NCBI GenBank assembly: GCA_036495225.1
Contig: DASXNG010000187.1
Location: 1-12,546 of the forward strand
Length of the DNA: 12,546 bases
From: Galbitalea sp036495225
Lineage (GTDB): Bacteria; Actinomycetota; Actinomycetes; Actinomycetales; Microbacteriaceae
Direction of reading: 5' to 3'
Shown here: positions 7,109-12,546 of the stretch, piece after piece
Numbering within the stretch: position 1 is the stretch's first letter
Layout of the letters: every line of letters begins with the position of its first letter
Position numbers and translations under genes: made by a program
Notes under the pieces: model-generated
The model's database searches: none
What the model saw: only the letters and a program-made list of their open reading frames with translations
What the model was told of the DNA's origin: nothing

Positions 7109-7851
7109 TGGCGCGCATCAGGTCCATTCGCCCCGAGTTCTGGGTGGACGACAAGATCGTTGACCTCAGCTTGCTGGCAAAACTGCTCTTCATCGGACTG
7201 TGGAATTTCGCCGACGACGACGGGTATATCGAGGACTCCGAGCGGCGCATCAAACGCATGGTTTTCCCCGACAACAACTACGACATCCGGCCCGCAATTG
7301 CCGAGCTCGTGAAGTCCGGAGTGGTCTCGCGAGCAACCTCAGATCAGGGTCAGTTGCTGCATGTCGTGAATTTGGCGAAATGGCAGAAACCGCAGCATCC
7401 AACGCCTACGAAGTTCACCAATATAAAGGGAAACAAGACCCTCATTCATGAGGACTCACGAGAGGACATGAATCCTCCGGAGGCCTCATCACGTAGAGGT
7501 AAGGAGAGTAGAGGTAAGGAGGGGAACGTGGCGGAAATCCGCCCCGACGTTTCCCGACTCTGCACAATCCTTGCTGATCTGATCGAAGCTAACGGCTCGA
7601 AGCGCCCCTCGATCGGTAAAGGCTGGCTGGATTCCGCGCGTCTTCTGATCGACCTCGACAAGCGGCCGCTGGGTGAGGCGATCTCGATGATCCAGTGGTG
7701 CCAGGCTGACCCGTTCTGGCGGGCGAACATCATGTCGATGCCGAAGTTTCGTGACAAGTACGACACGCTGCGGTTGCAGCGCACAGCGAAGACCTCCGAG
7801 CCGCCTGTCACTCCGCAAACGTCTCGACGGGTGGTGAGTGGTCGTGGCTGA
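7108..7851 (+). CDS. phage replisome organizer / helicase-loader-like protein, 247 aa
   Basis: The N-terminal domain (about 1-110) begins M-A-R-I-R-S-I-R-P-E-F-W and contains L-L-F-I-G-L-W-N-F-A-D-D-D-G (27-40) and R-R-I-K-R-M-V-F-P (46-54). This is typical of phage replication-initiation proteins with a winged-helix fold. A polar linker (about 115-140) with two G-K-E repeats leads to a C-terminal domain (about 145-230) rich in Trp and helices, similar in position to DnaD-like helicase-interacting domains. It lies directly upstream of the DnaB-family helicase, as replisome organizer genes usually do. It should bind the phage origin and help load the helicase. The start ATG at 7108 overlaps the HNH stop with an A/G-rich run upstream. 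The linker DNA is a 15-base tandem repeat ending in a strong Shine-Dalgarno sequence (separate entries). Initiator role likely; exact partners inferred. Confidence 0.8.
   Translation: MARIRSIRPEFWVDDKIVDLSLLAKLLFIGLWNFADDDGYIEDSERRIKRMVFPDNNYDIRPAIAELVKSGVVSRATSDQGQLLHVVNLAKWQKPQHPTPTKFTNIKGNKTLIHEDSREDMNPPEASSRRGKESRGKEGNVAEIRPDVSRLCTILADLIEANGSKRPSIGKGWLDSARLLIDLDKRPLGEAISMIQWCQADPFWRANIMSMPKFRDKYDTLRLQRTAKTSEPPVTPQTSRRVVSGRG
7493..7522 (+). repeat. 15-base tandem repeat in replisome organizer linker
   Basis: Two adjacent copies of GTAGAGGTAAGGAG plus one base (A in the first copy, G in the second), at 7493-7507 and 7508-7522. They encode the linker sequence with two Gly-Lys-Glu units. The unit keeps the frame, so copy-number change would only alter linker length. 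The purine-rich second copy also forms the core of a Shine-Dalgarno sequence. Confidence 0.85.
7517..7530 (+). promoter_or_regulatory. internal ribosome binding site with in-frame GTG
   Basis: AAGGAGGGG at 7516-7524 is followed by three bases and an in-frame GTG at 7528 (Val141 of the replisome organizer). The match to the anti-Shine-Dalgarno is stronger than at most gene starts in this window. Initiation here would give a 107-residue C-terminal fragment ending at 7851. The codons also serve the linker, so the site may be incidental. Confidence 0.45.
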
Positions 7852-9130
7852 CGATTTCAGACTCCGCGATTCCTTGCTCCCGAAGGAGCGCGAACTGCCC
7901 ACCGCCGAACTAGCTGTCATCGGTGCCGCGATCGTCTCGAACGGCACCGTGCTGGATGACATCGCCTTGACCGGCGAGGACTTCAACGATGCCCGACTGG
8001 GCGAACTGTTCGATGTGATCCGCGGGATGCGCGAGAGGGGCCTCCACATCGACGCTATGACCCTCAGCAGCGCCAACCCGAACCAGGCGGCGTTCATCTG
8101 GTCACTGACTGATGCTGCGCCGTCCACGCACGGTTTTGCGGTCGAAGCGTATGCGGAGATCGTCGCCGCCCATGGCATGCACCGCCGCATGCAAGGCATA
8201 GCTGCCGGCGTGCAGGGATTCACCGCCGAGATGACCCCGGAGCAGATGATCGAGCGTCTCCTCGGAATGGTCGATGACGCCCAAGGGGAACGCAAAGCAC
8301 AAGTGCGGATGGTGCGCGACATCCTCCCCGGCGTGGTGGAGCGGATGCAGTCCAACGCGACCTTCACTCCAACCCCGTGGCCGTCGCTGAACGAGATGAT
8401 CGGCGGCCTTCGCCCGGGATGCGTGTACATCGTCGCCGCAAGGCCAGGTGTCGGCAAAACGGTCATCGCTGGCCAGATCGCTGCGCAGCTCGCGAACCAC
8501 GGTCTTGTGGCGTTCTCGTCGCTGGAGATGTCGGAGGACGAACTCGTATCCCGGCTCATCTCGGAGCGCTTGTCGATCTCGGTAGGCAAGGTCAAGGACA
8601 ACAAGATGACCACCTACGACTGGGAGGTGTTCGCCCGCGATCGCTCCAAGCTGGAGAACCTCAACATCGCTATAGATGACCGCCCTGGTGTGAGCGCGAC
8701 GGAGGTTCGAGCTCATGCGAAAGCCGTCTCCCGGCTCGGTGCCCTGTCGGGGATTGTCGTGGACTACATGCAGCTCATGACCTCGACCTCGAAGTCGGAT
8801 CGTTACCTGCAGGTGGATGAGTTCTCCCGCCAACTGAAGACCATGGCCAAAGCATTCCATGTCCCCGTCATCGCTCTGTCGCAGTTGAACCGGAAGGTTG
8901 AGGATCGCCTCGACCGGAAGCCGCGCCTGTCTGACCTGCGTGAGTCCGGGTCGATCGAGCAGGACGCCGATGCGGTGTTCTTGCTGCGCCGAGAAGAGAA
9001 CGACGGGCACACGTTCGAGAACCCGAACGAGTCCCTGTGGATCGACATTGCGAAGAACCGTCACGGCGAGACCGGAGAGGTCGAACTGTCATGGCAGGGG
9101 CGTTATTCAAGGGCGGTGGAGTGGACATGA
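7844..9130 (+). CDS. dnaB: replicative DNA helicase, DnaB family, 428 aa
   Basis: A RecA-fold hexameric helicase that would unwind the fork during phage replication. The N-terminal domain (about 15-140) begins P-T-A-E-L-A-V-I-G-A-A-I as in DnaB. The ATPase domain has Walker A A-R-P-G-V-G-K-T (199-206), S-S-L-E-M-S (225-230), Walker B I-V-V-D-Y-M-Q-L (304-311), A-L-S-Q-L-N-R (344-350), L-R-E-S-G-S-I-E-Q-D-A-D (365-376) and the C-terminal K-N-R-H-G-E-T-G (404-411). All key residues are present, so it should be active. GTG 7844 is preferred because GGTGAG lies five bases upstream; GTG 7838 in the same frame is possible. It overlaps the organizer gene by eight bases and the 32-residue gene by four. 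Its length is slightly below bacterial DnaB and usual for phage versions. Confidence 0.95.
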   Translation: MADDFRLRDSLLPKERELPTAELAVIGAAIVSNGTVLDDIALTGEDFNDARLGELFDVIRGMRERGLHIDAMTLSSANPNQAAFIWSLTDAAPSTHGFAVEAYAEIVAAHGMHRRMQGIAAGVQGFTAEMTPEQMIERLLGMVDDAQGERKAQVRMVRDILPGVVERMQSNATFTPTPWPSLNEMIGGLRPGCVYIVAARPGVGKTVIAGQIAAQLANHGLVAFSSLEMSEDELVSRLISERLSISVGKVKDNKMTTYDWEVFARDRSKLENLNIAIDDRPGVSATEVRAHAKAVSRLGALSGIVVDYMQLMTSTSKSDRYLQVDEFSRQLKTMAKAFHVPVIALSQLNRKVEDRLDRKPRLSDLRESGSIEQDADAVFLLRREENDGHTFENPNESLWIDIAKNRHGETGEVELSWQGRYSRAVEWT

Positions 9131-9225
9131 CCGATCACGAGCACGACTGGTGGAGAACTCCGGCAGGCACTCTCGAGTGCGCTTGCGGCAAATCGAAGAT
9201 CGAACCTGAAGAGGAGAAAAAGTAA
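9127..9225 (+). CDS. metal-binding mini-protein, 32 aa
   Basis: The ATG at 9127 overlaps the helicase stop and the TAA at 9223-9225 overlaps the ATG of the SSB-like gene, a fit that supports a real gene despite its size. The sequence holds H-E-H near the start and C-A-C-G in the middle, with W-W between, so one zinc site of the H-x-H ... C-x-C kind is possible. The tail is E-P-E-E-E-K-K, whose GAAGAGGAG codons double as the ribosome binding site of the next gene. Some of its value may therefore be as a translation-coupling leader. Function unknown. Confidence 0.55.
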   Translation: MTDHEHDWWRTPAGTLECACGKSKIEPEEEKK

Positions 9226-9530
9226 TGCCCAACGAAATCAAGGATGGCGTGTACGCCCAGGTAAGCGGCGCCGTCGGCAGGACGGCGGATGGTCGGTTCT
9301 CGATCGATGTGATGCTGTCGGACAAGAACCGGTACGCGGATCATGTGACCGTCTGGCAGCCGGACTTCGCGGTGACGGCTGGCGCCCGCATTTCGGTGAA
9401 GGGGTGGCTGTCGTGGAAGAAGACGGAGCGCGACGGGAAGACCTACGTCGATGTGTCGATCAATTCCCCGGTGCTGGTCGACCAGCAGTCGCCCGTCCCG
9501 GCTGACGACGACGAGGAATCGCCGTTTTGA
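9225..9530 (+). CDS. single-stranded DNA-binding (OB-fold) protein, 101 aa
   Basis: Strand-rich with an SSB-like order: V-S-G-A-V-G-R near the start, D-H-V-T-V-W in the middle, then G-A-R-I-S-V-K-G-W-L-S-W and R-D-G-K-T-Y-V-D-V-S-I. This corresponds to the final OB-fold strands of SSB proteins. The C-terminus is D-D-D-E-E-S-P-F, an acidic tail ending in Pro-Phe like the tip by which bacterial SSB recruits partner proteins. At 101 residues it is much shorter than host SSB and has little linker. Its place immediately after the DnaB-family helicase fits a role in coating single strands at the phage fork. The start is set by the TAATG overlap and the GAGGAG site upstream. The SSB family match is by pattern, not by search. 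Confidence 0.75.
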   Translation: MPNEIKDGVYAQVSGAVGRTADGRFSIDVMLSDKNRYADHVTVWQPDFAVTAGARISVKGWLSWKKTERDGKTYVDVSINSPVLVDQQSPVPADDDEESPF

Positions 9531-9532
9531 AC

Positions 9533-9568
9533 GCGACATCAGAACATACGTTCGATAGAATTAGAACG
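9533..9568 (+). promoter_or_regulatory. promoter with overlapping LexA (SOS) box
   Basis: In the 107-base gap between the SSB-like and HNH genes, GAACATACGTTC (9542-9553) fits the actinobacterial LexA core GAAC-N4-GTTC, with the preferred purine-pyrimidine-any-pyrimidine centre and GA following. It lies between a weak -35 GCGACA (9533-9538) and a good -10 TAGAAT (9556-9561), spaced 17 bases, so a bound repressor would block the polymerase. A further GAAC at 9564 gives a third half-site. Transcription would start near 9568. LexA or a phage repressor could bind; the spacing is read by eye. Confidence 0.55.
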
Positions 9569-9637
9569 TCCCCGCGACGTGCTGGTAACACAACGCGAGG
9601 ACTAACCCTGATTCGATCTGACCGAATGGAGGGCTCC

Positions 9638-10132
9638 ATGGAGCCTATCAATTCCCGCAATCCTGACAACTGGAACTCGGGCTCGATCCCGCCGAAAGTC
9701 ACCGCGCGCGCTATCGCCAACGTCGACATTCAACCGGATGGCTGTTGGATCAGCCGGTACTCCACAGGTAGCCACGGCTACGCCCAAATTGGCTGGTGGG
9801 CCGAAGGCAAAAGCCATATGGTGCTCGCGCATCGCGCCGCATGGGTCGAAGCGAACGGCCCGGTGCCTGTGGGCATGACACTCGATCATCTTTGCAAGGT
9901 GCGTCGATGTGTGAATCCGGCCCATCTTCGTGTGCTTACAAATCTCGAAAACTCGCGGCGAGTAAACGGCAAGGATTGGCCGCTCGGAACCTGCGTAAAC
10001 GGCCATGATGCCAGCCTGCTAGTGAAGGTGAAGCGCCGCACCAAGAACGGCGAAGAGCGATGGGGTACTACGTGCGGCGAGTGTGTGCGCGCGAGCCGCG
10101 CCAGATACGCCGCGCGAAAGGCGGTTGCGTGA
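9638..10132 (+). CDS. HNH endonuclease (homing-type), 164 aa
   Basis: The central part reads A-H-R-A-A-W (64-69), then L-D-H-L-C (82-86), then R-R-C-V-N-P-A-H-L (89-97), then N-L-E-N (102-105). This is the D-H ... C-x-N-P-x-H-L pattern of phage HNH homing-type nucleases. A C-terminal zinc element follows: C-V-N-G-H (119-123) with C-G-E-C (146-149). The ATG at 9638 is preferred over the longer open frame because GGAGGG sits four bases before it; the upstream part covers the promoter region. Such genes cut DNA lacking the insertion and spread themselves, or serve phage DNA processing. It is the first gene after the only sizeable gap in the replication block, which fits an inserted gene or a new transcript. 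The stop overlaps the next ATG. Confidence 0.88.
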   Translation: MEPINSRNPDNWNSGSIPPKVTARAIANVDIQPDGCWISRYSTGSHGYAQIGWWAEGKSHMVLAHRAAWVEANGPVPVGMTLDHLCKVRRCVNPAHLRVLTNLENSRRVNGKDWPLGTCVNGHDASLLVKVKRRTKNGEERWGTTCGECVRASRARYAARKAVA

Positions 10133-10242
10133 TGGATGAGGAACTGTTCGAGGACCCGGACCTGTGGCGTAAGCAGCGGGTCGAAGCGGCTATGGAATCC
10201 GATGATCGCGAGGTGAGTCATGGCGTACGCACAGGGCACTGA
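10132..10242 (+). CDS. hypothetical small acidic protein, 36 aa
   Basis: ATG 10132 overlaps the HNH stop, and the frame ends 23 bases inside the following gene. The first half is acidic (E-E-L-F-E-D-P-D-L), then charged mixed residues. No family recognised. The coding end overlapping the next start, whose GAGGTGAG lies within this frame, suggests translational coupling; it might serve mainly as a leader peptide. Confidence is limited by its shortness. Confidence 0.45.
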   Translation: MDEELFEDPDLWRKQRVEAAMESDDREVSHGVRTGH

Positions 10243-10678
10243 AGTCACCGTGGACCGCTCGCAGACCGAGTTGCGTTCCACGCTGCGGAAGTACGGCGCC
10301 GACGGACTCGCCATGGCTGAGACGCGCGACCGTGCGGTGGTGGAGTTCATGGCTAACGATCGTCGGATCCGGTTCTCGCTGCCGTTGCCGACGGAGACAG
10401 ACGCCGATCTTCGGCGCACCAAGGCGGGGGTGACGCGGTCGTCGGCTCAACTCAGAAGCGCAGTGGCGGCGGAAGAACGTCGCCGCTGGCGTGCGCTGGT
10501 GATGGTCGTGAAGGCAAAGCTCGAGGCTGTCGAGTCGGGCATTGTCACGTTCGAGGATGAGTTCCTAGCGCAGACAGTGTTGCCGGACAACTCGACGGTC
10601 GCTGAGCAGATCCAGGAGCCCATCCGCCGCGCGTACATCGAAGGCCACGTACGGCCGCTGTTGGAGTTGGGGTCATGA
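10220..10678 (+). CDS. conserved-type actinophage protein, 152 aa
   Basis: Start ATG at 10220, with GAGGTGAG just upstream. The N-terminal half (about 1-60) has L-R-K-Y-G-A-D-G-L (22-30), V-V-E-F-M-A-N-D-R-R-I-R-F (40-52) and a hydrophobic P-L-P-T stretch (about 54-57). A helical segment follows, R-R-R-W-R-A-L-V-M-V-V-K-A-K-L-E-A-V-E-S-G-I (87-108), then F-E-D-E-F-L-A (111-117). This order recurs in early genes of many actinophages (recollection), where the function is unknown. There is no enzymatic motif, signal or membrane segment. A role in DNA replication or recombination is possible only from position. Its stop overlaps the next start as ATGA. Confidence 0.8.
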   Translation: MAYAQGTEVTVDRSQTELRSTLRKYGADGLAMAETRDRAVVEFMANDRRIRFSLPLPTETDADLRRTKAGVTRSSAQLRSAVAAEERRRWRALVMVVKAKLEAVESGIVTFEDEFLAQTVLPDNSTVAEQIQEPIRRAYIEGHVRPLLELGS

Positions 10679-10812
10679 CGTTGCACATGGCATACGTGAC
10701 TGGTCCGCGAATTCGCCTCGGTGTCGGAGTCGAGTTCGAGCGCGCCACCGGCCAGACGTGGGATATCTGTCACGCGAAGTGCCGCAAATGCACCGAAAGG
10801 GCGAACCGGTGA
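10675..10812 (+). CDS. zinc-knuckle mini-protein, 45 aa
   Basis: A short frame joined by ATGA to the protein before and by GTGA to the protein after. GGAGTTGGGG lies just before its ATG. The first 32 residues have a T-G-P-R-I-R-L-G-V-G-V-E-F segment. The end carries C-H-A-K-C-R-K-C, a C-x3-C-x2-C arrangement (with an adjacent His) that could hold one zinc ion. It resembles zinc-binding mini-proteins of actinophages that lie beside DNA-metabolism genes. No function known. Support rests on the overlaps, the ribosome binding site and the cysteine cluster. Confidence 0.55.
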   Translation: MTLHMAYVTGPRIRLGVGVEFERATGQTWDICHAKCRKCTERANR

Positions 10813-11573
10813 CCTTGTACTGCATCACCAACACCATGGACGATCAACGCTCCTGCACCGTCAAAGGCCAGCACGAGCTCGTCTGCGACGGCTTCGAATA
10901 CAAATGGGGAGTCGAGAAGCAGCAGGAGTTCGCCACCGGCCGTGAATGCCGCGGCTGCATGCCCCGCGAGGCACGCCACGGGTTGCTCTGCTGGGACTGC
11001 TGGGAAACTGTACAGACAGCCATCGGCGGCTACGACCTCCTCGCCGCCCGTCTCGCCGGCGTCGACCGTGCCATCGTCCGAGACAACGGCGGTGTCCGCA
11101 CGGCCTCCCTCGGCAGTATCCCCATCCCGGCCGTCCGGCTGATGCTGCAAGAACTCGAGCATTACCTCGTCGGCCAGAACGTGAACCCCGACCTGTGGGT
11201 AGCCAGCCCGTCCGGCGCTCGTTGCGCCATCCGGTTCGGTCGCGCCTACGCCAACGCGATCCGCAACCACCCCACGGAGGAGAGCGCTCACCGGATCCGG
11301 CGCACCCGCTGCCCGAACTGCAACCAGCTCGCTCTCGTCTGGAACCCTGTCGCTGCTGAAGGCGGGGACGTGACCGTGAAGTGTCGGAATTGCGCGCACG
11401 AGATCGACCAGGCGTCGTTCGAGAAGATCGCAGCGATCGAGAAACCCGATACTGAGGTTCCCGCCGAGGTCCTCATCGAAGCGGGGCAAGCGGTGAACTC
11501 AACCGGGCTCTTCGCTGAAGACTTCGACCCGGACAACCCCGAGCATGTTGCACTCGTGGAGGATCCCGCGTGA
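10809..11573 (+). CDS. zinc-ribbon phage protein of unknown function, 254 aa
   Basis: The GTG at 10809 overlaps the stop of the mini-protein, with GAAAGGG seven bases upstream; the longer ORF with an earlier start would overlap the mini-protein by 51 more bases. The first 65 residues contain C-R-G-C (about 47-50) and C-W-D-C (about 61-64). A second ribbon has C-P-N-C (about 170) and C-R-N-C (about 192). Between them lies a helical segment with few motifs, then P-S-G-A-R-C-A-I. The C-terminus (about 200-254) is acidic. Two four-cysteine sites suggest nucleic-acid or protein binding. Related proteins of unknown function are frequent in actinophages (recollection). The stop overlaps the helix-turn-helix gene. 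It could be a transcription or DNA-processing factor; that is inference. Confidence 0.7.
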   Translation: MTLYCITNTMDDQRSCTVKGQHELVCDGFEYKWGVEKQQEFATGRECRGCMPREARHGLLCWDCWETVQTAIGGYDLLAARLAGVDRAIVRDNGGVRTASLGSIPIPAVRLMLQELEHYLVGQNVNPDLWVASPSGARCAIRFGRAYANAIRNHPTEESAHRIRRTRCPNCNQLALVWNPVAAEGGDVTVKCRNCAHEIDQASFEKIAAIEKPDTEVPAEVLIEAGQAVNSTGLFAEDFDPDNPEHVALVEDPA

Positions 11574-11785
11574 CCGATCAAACATGGGTGACAATCCCGG
11601 ATGCCGCGATTCTCGCGAACCGCTCCCCTCGGACGATTTACAGCTGGATCGACCGCGGTTTACTCGCCACCCGGACCAATGATTCCGGTCAGACAGTGGT
11701 GCAGGGTACGAAGGTTTTGGCTCTCGAACCGACCATCCGCCGAGGTCGGCGCCGTGGTTCGGCGAGACCGCGACACGCCGCCTGA
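11570..11785 (+). CDS. helix-turn-helix DNA-binding protein, 71 aa
   Basis: The GTG at 11570 overlaps the previous stop and has GGAGGA six bases upstream. Residues 6-38 read W-V-T-I-P-D-A-A-I-L-A-N-R-S-P-R-T-I-Y-S-W-I-D-R-G-L-type, the signature of small excisionase-like and MerR-related DNA-binding proteins: hydrophobic, then a recognition helix, then W-I. A Ser/Arg-rich basic tail follows. It may be an excisionase-like or transcription factor; the family has both. It ends a transcript: after it comes a hairpin terminator. No integrase is visible, so an excision role cannot be claimed. Confidence 0.75.
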   Translation: MTDQTWVTIPDAAILANRSPRTIYSWIDRGLLATRTNDSGQTVVQGTKVLALEPTIRRGRRRGSARPRHAA

Positions 11786-11854
11786 ATCATGGTGGTATTA
11801 ATTCTTCAATTGCAGCAATCTGGACTTATTGGATGGCTAATGCCGTCCCTGATG

Positions 11855-11875
11855 AACCCCGCCAGCCGCGGGGTT
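11855..11875 (+). terminator. rho-independent-type terminator hairpin
   Basis: AACCCCGC, a five-base loop CAGCC and GCGGGGTT form a perfect 8-bp stem, followed by TTCGTCGTTTC, a moderately T-rich tail. It sits 70 bases after the helix-turn-helix stop and would end the replication transcript. Confidence 0.7.
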
Positions 11876-11896
11876 TCGTCGTTTCAGAACTTCGCA

Positions 11897-11991
11897 CCGG
11901 TCGACTGGGATGCCTACCGGTTCTGGAGCGCGGCATCCGACCGCGTTACCCATCGGACGCCGGTCGACCTGTTCGGGTCTTGTCGACCGGC
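11897..11991. repeat. CCGGTCGAC repeat cluster with perfect inverted repeat
   Basis: CCGGTCGAC occurs at 11897-11905 and 11960-11968, and as its inverse GTCGACCGG at 11982-11990. The second and third copies extend to GCCGGTCGAC and GTCGACCGGC, a perfect 10-bp inverted repeat with a 13-base loop. The first copy sits in another potential hairpin, where CAGAA (11885-11889) and CCGGT (11897-11901) can pair with ACCGGTTCTG (11916-11925). Protein binding site, origin element or structured RNA are possible. Confidence 0.75.
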
Positions 11992-12233
11992 TCACACTCG
12001 TGTCCACCCTCCGCAGCCCACGCCTTCAAGGTCGGCTCAACCACACGCACACCGGGTGACCACCCCTCGGAGCGTGCAGGAACCGCACAAGTAGCAACCT
12101 GGCGGTCGGTGGCACCTTTTCGGTCAGTCGCGTCAACGAGGAACTTTTGCTCGTCTTGCTTTCCGCCTCGAAGGCTGCTCATGACGGTGATCCTTTCCAC
12201 CGAGGCAGACCTGCGTAGCTGGCCGCTCACTTC

Positions 12234-12247
12234 AGGAGGACACCGTG
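12234..12247 (+). promoter_or_regulatory. strong ribosome binding site before 12245 GTG
   Basis: AGGAGGA (12234-12240) lies four bases before the GTG at 12245 and decides that start over competing frames. A promoter upstream is expected, since the terminator lies before it, but none is clear by eye. Confidence 0.8.
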
Positions 12248-12517
12248 ACCGAACCAGCGATGTCCGACGCACCACGACTACTCTCCCCGCAGAAGCGCCG
12301 CATCTTCACCATCGACATGGACGACGACGCCAGCATCACCACCGGCGCGCAACTCTCCACCATCTTCGGCTGGACACGGTACAGAGGCCCAGCACAAGCC
12401 GACACCCGCGGTTGGATCATCGTCGACACCGACCCGGCAATCAACCCCACATGGGCTGTACCACGTCGCGTCCGTGGCCAAGAGGCCCCGCCAACGACCA
12501 ACCCGGCGGAAGCATGA
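12245..12517 (+). CDS. hypothetical protein, 90 aa
   Basis: First gene after the 459-base gap, with the strong AGGAGGA site four bases before its GTG start, so it probably opens a new transcript. The protein has a basic N-terminal part with P-Q-K-R-R-I-F-T-I-D-M-D-D-D (about 15-28), then I-F-G-W-T-R-Y-R-G (about 40-48), then T-R-G-W-I-I-V-D-T-D (about 54-63), ending in a Pro-rich tail. No family is recognised and no catalytic residues stand out. Its stop overlaps the next start (ATGA). It is a coupled partner of the truncated gene that follows, whose identity might reveal its role. Confidence 0.7.
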   Translation: MTEPAMSDAPRLLSPQKRRIFTIDMDDDASITTGAQLSTIFGWTRYRGPAQADTRGWIIVDTDPAINPTWAVPRRVRGQEAPPTTNPAEA

Positions 12518-12546
12518 TCAACCTCGGCCCCGCGTTCGAAGCCGCA
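12514..12546 (+). CDS. start of next gene, cut by window end
   Basis: ATG at 12514 overlaps the preceding stop; GGCGGAAG lies just upstream. Only eleven codons (M-I-N-L-G-P-A-F-E-A-A) are visible, too few to identify. Confidence 0.5.
   Translation, partial: MINLGPAFEAA

Larger units (their letters stand above)
11786..12244. other. 459-base intergenic region with hairpins and repeats
   Basis: No convincing gene lies here. The first 70 bases are notably AT-richer than the rest. A terminator-like hairpin (11855-11875) follows, then a hairpin built on CAGAA and ACCGGTTCTG, and the CCGGTCGAC repeats (separate entry). The remaining 250 bases show no tRNA signature, no clear promoter and no recognisable protein. 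They include a possible but weak minus-strand frame. The Shine-Dalgarno sequence AGGAGGA of the next gene closes the region. Candidates for the role are regulatory region, replication origin or non-coding RNA. Confidence 0.6.

Noticed and set aside
7489..8613. 374-residue open frame on the minus strand
   Set aside because: Shadow of the replisome organizer and DnaB-family genes; low-complexity Ser/Arg composition and no ribosome site.
9527..9637. N-terminal extension of the second HNH protein
   Set aside because: It covers the promoter and SOS box; GGAGGG before the ATG at 9638 marks a better start.
11789..12094. 101-residue plus-strand frame after the helix-turn-helix gene
   Set aside because: No Shine-Dalgarno sequence, contains the terminator hairpin and repeats, and its translation has no protein-like pattern in the second half.
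11786..12244. Possible tRNA or CRISPR in the long gap
   Set aside because: No T-loop GGTTCRANTCC signature with a matching acceptor stem, and the repeats are too few and unevenly spaced for a CRISPR array.
11946..12275. 109-residue minus-strand frame (alternative ATG near 12184)
   Set aside because: A GGAAAGG lies upstream of the inner ATG, so it is not impossible, but the composition is unremarkable, it crosses the inverted repeat and overlaps the next gene, and no family is recognised.

Overview
The window is GC-rich, densely packed DNA with every supported gene on the + strand. Nearly all neighbours are joined by 4-base ATGA/GTGA or TAATG stop-start overlaps. This layout, together with a WhiB-like regulator, a phage-type replisome organizer followed by a DnaB-type helicase, two HNH nucleases and many tiny zinc-binding proteins, points to the early (replication and DNA-modification) region of a siphophage or prophage of an actinobacterium. 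An actinobacterial-type LexA (SOS) box fits this. The sequence alone does not show whether it is a free phage or a prophage; no integrase, repressor or structural gene is seen.

Region 1 (1-1443) holds four small accessory genes: a 64-residue early protein, a coiled-coil protein, a protein resembling the DUF7666-type phage family, and a 73-residue orphan. Region 2 (1440-6253) is a DNA-modification island. A 988-residue protein fuses an SF2 helicase to a beta-class amino-methyltransferase and has an additional acetyltransferase-like (GNAT/Mom-like) domain inserted inside the second helicase lobe. It is coupled to a 616-residue C5-cytosine methyltransferase with a zinc-binding insertion and about seven degenerate repeats in its target-recognition region.

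Region 3 (6250-9530) is regulation and replication: a WhiB-like protein, an orphan, an HNH nuclease, a replisome organizer with a candidate strong internal translation start, a DnaB-family helicase, a 32-residue metal-binding mini-protein and a small SSB-like protein with a DDDEESPF tail. Region 4 (9531-11785) starts with a 107-base gap carrying a near-consensus SOS box inside a plausible promoter. It continues with a second HNH nuclease, an orphan, a conserved phage protein, a 45-residue zinc mini-protein, a two-zinc-ribbon protein and a helix-turn-helix protein.

Region 5 (11786-12244) is the only long gap. It has a hairpin terminator near its start and then a cluster of CCGGTCGAC repeats, including a perfect 10-bp inverted repeat. 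A new transcription unit seems to begin after it (12245 onward), with a 90-residue orphan coupled to a gene cut by the window end.

Working together, the genes would modify phage DNA (two methyltransferases and a possible acyl-transfer module), load the replicative helicase and coat single strands, while the WhiB-like and helix-turn-helix proteins adjust transcription. The most unusual item is the three-module helicase/acetyltransferase-like/methyltransferase protein beside a repeat-rich C5 methyltransferase, a plausible base hyper-modification system. All family assignments come from motif reading and memory, not database searches.
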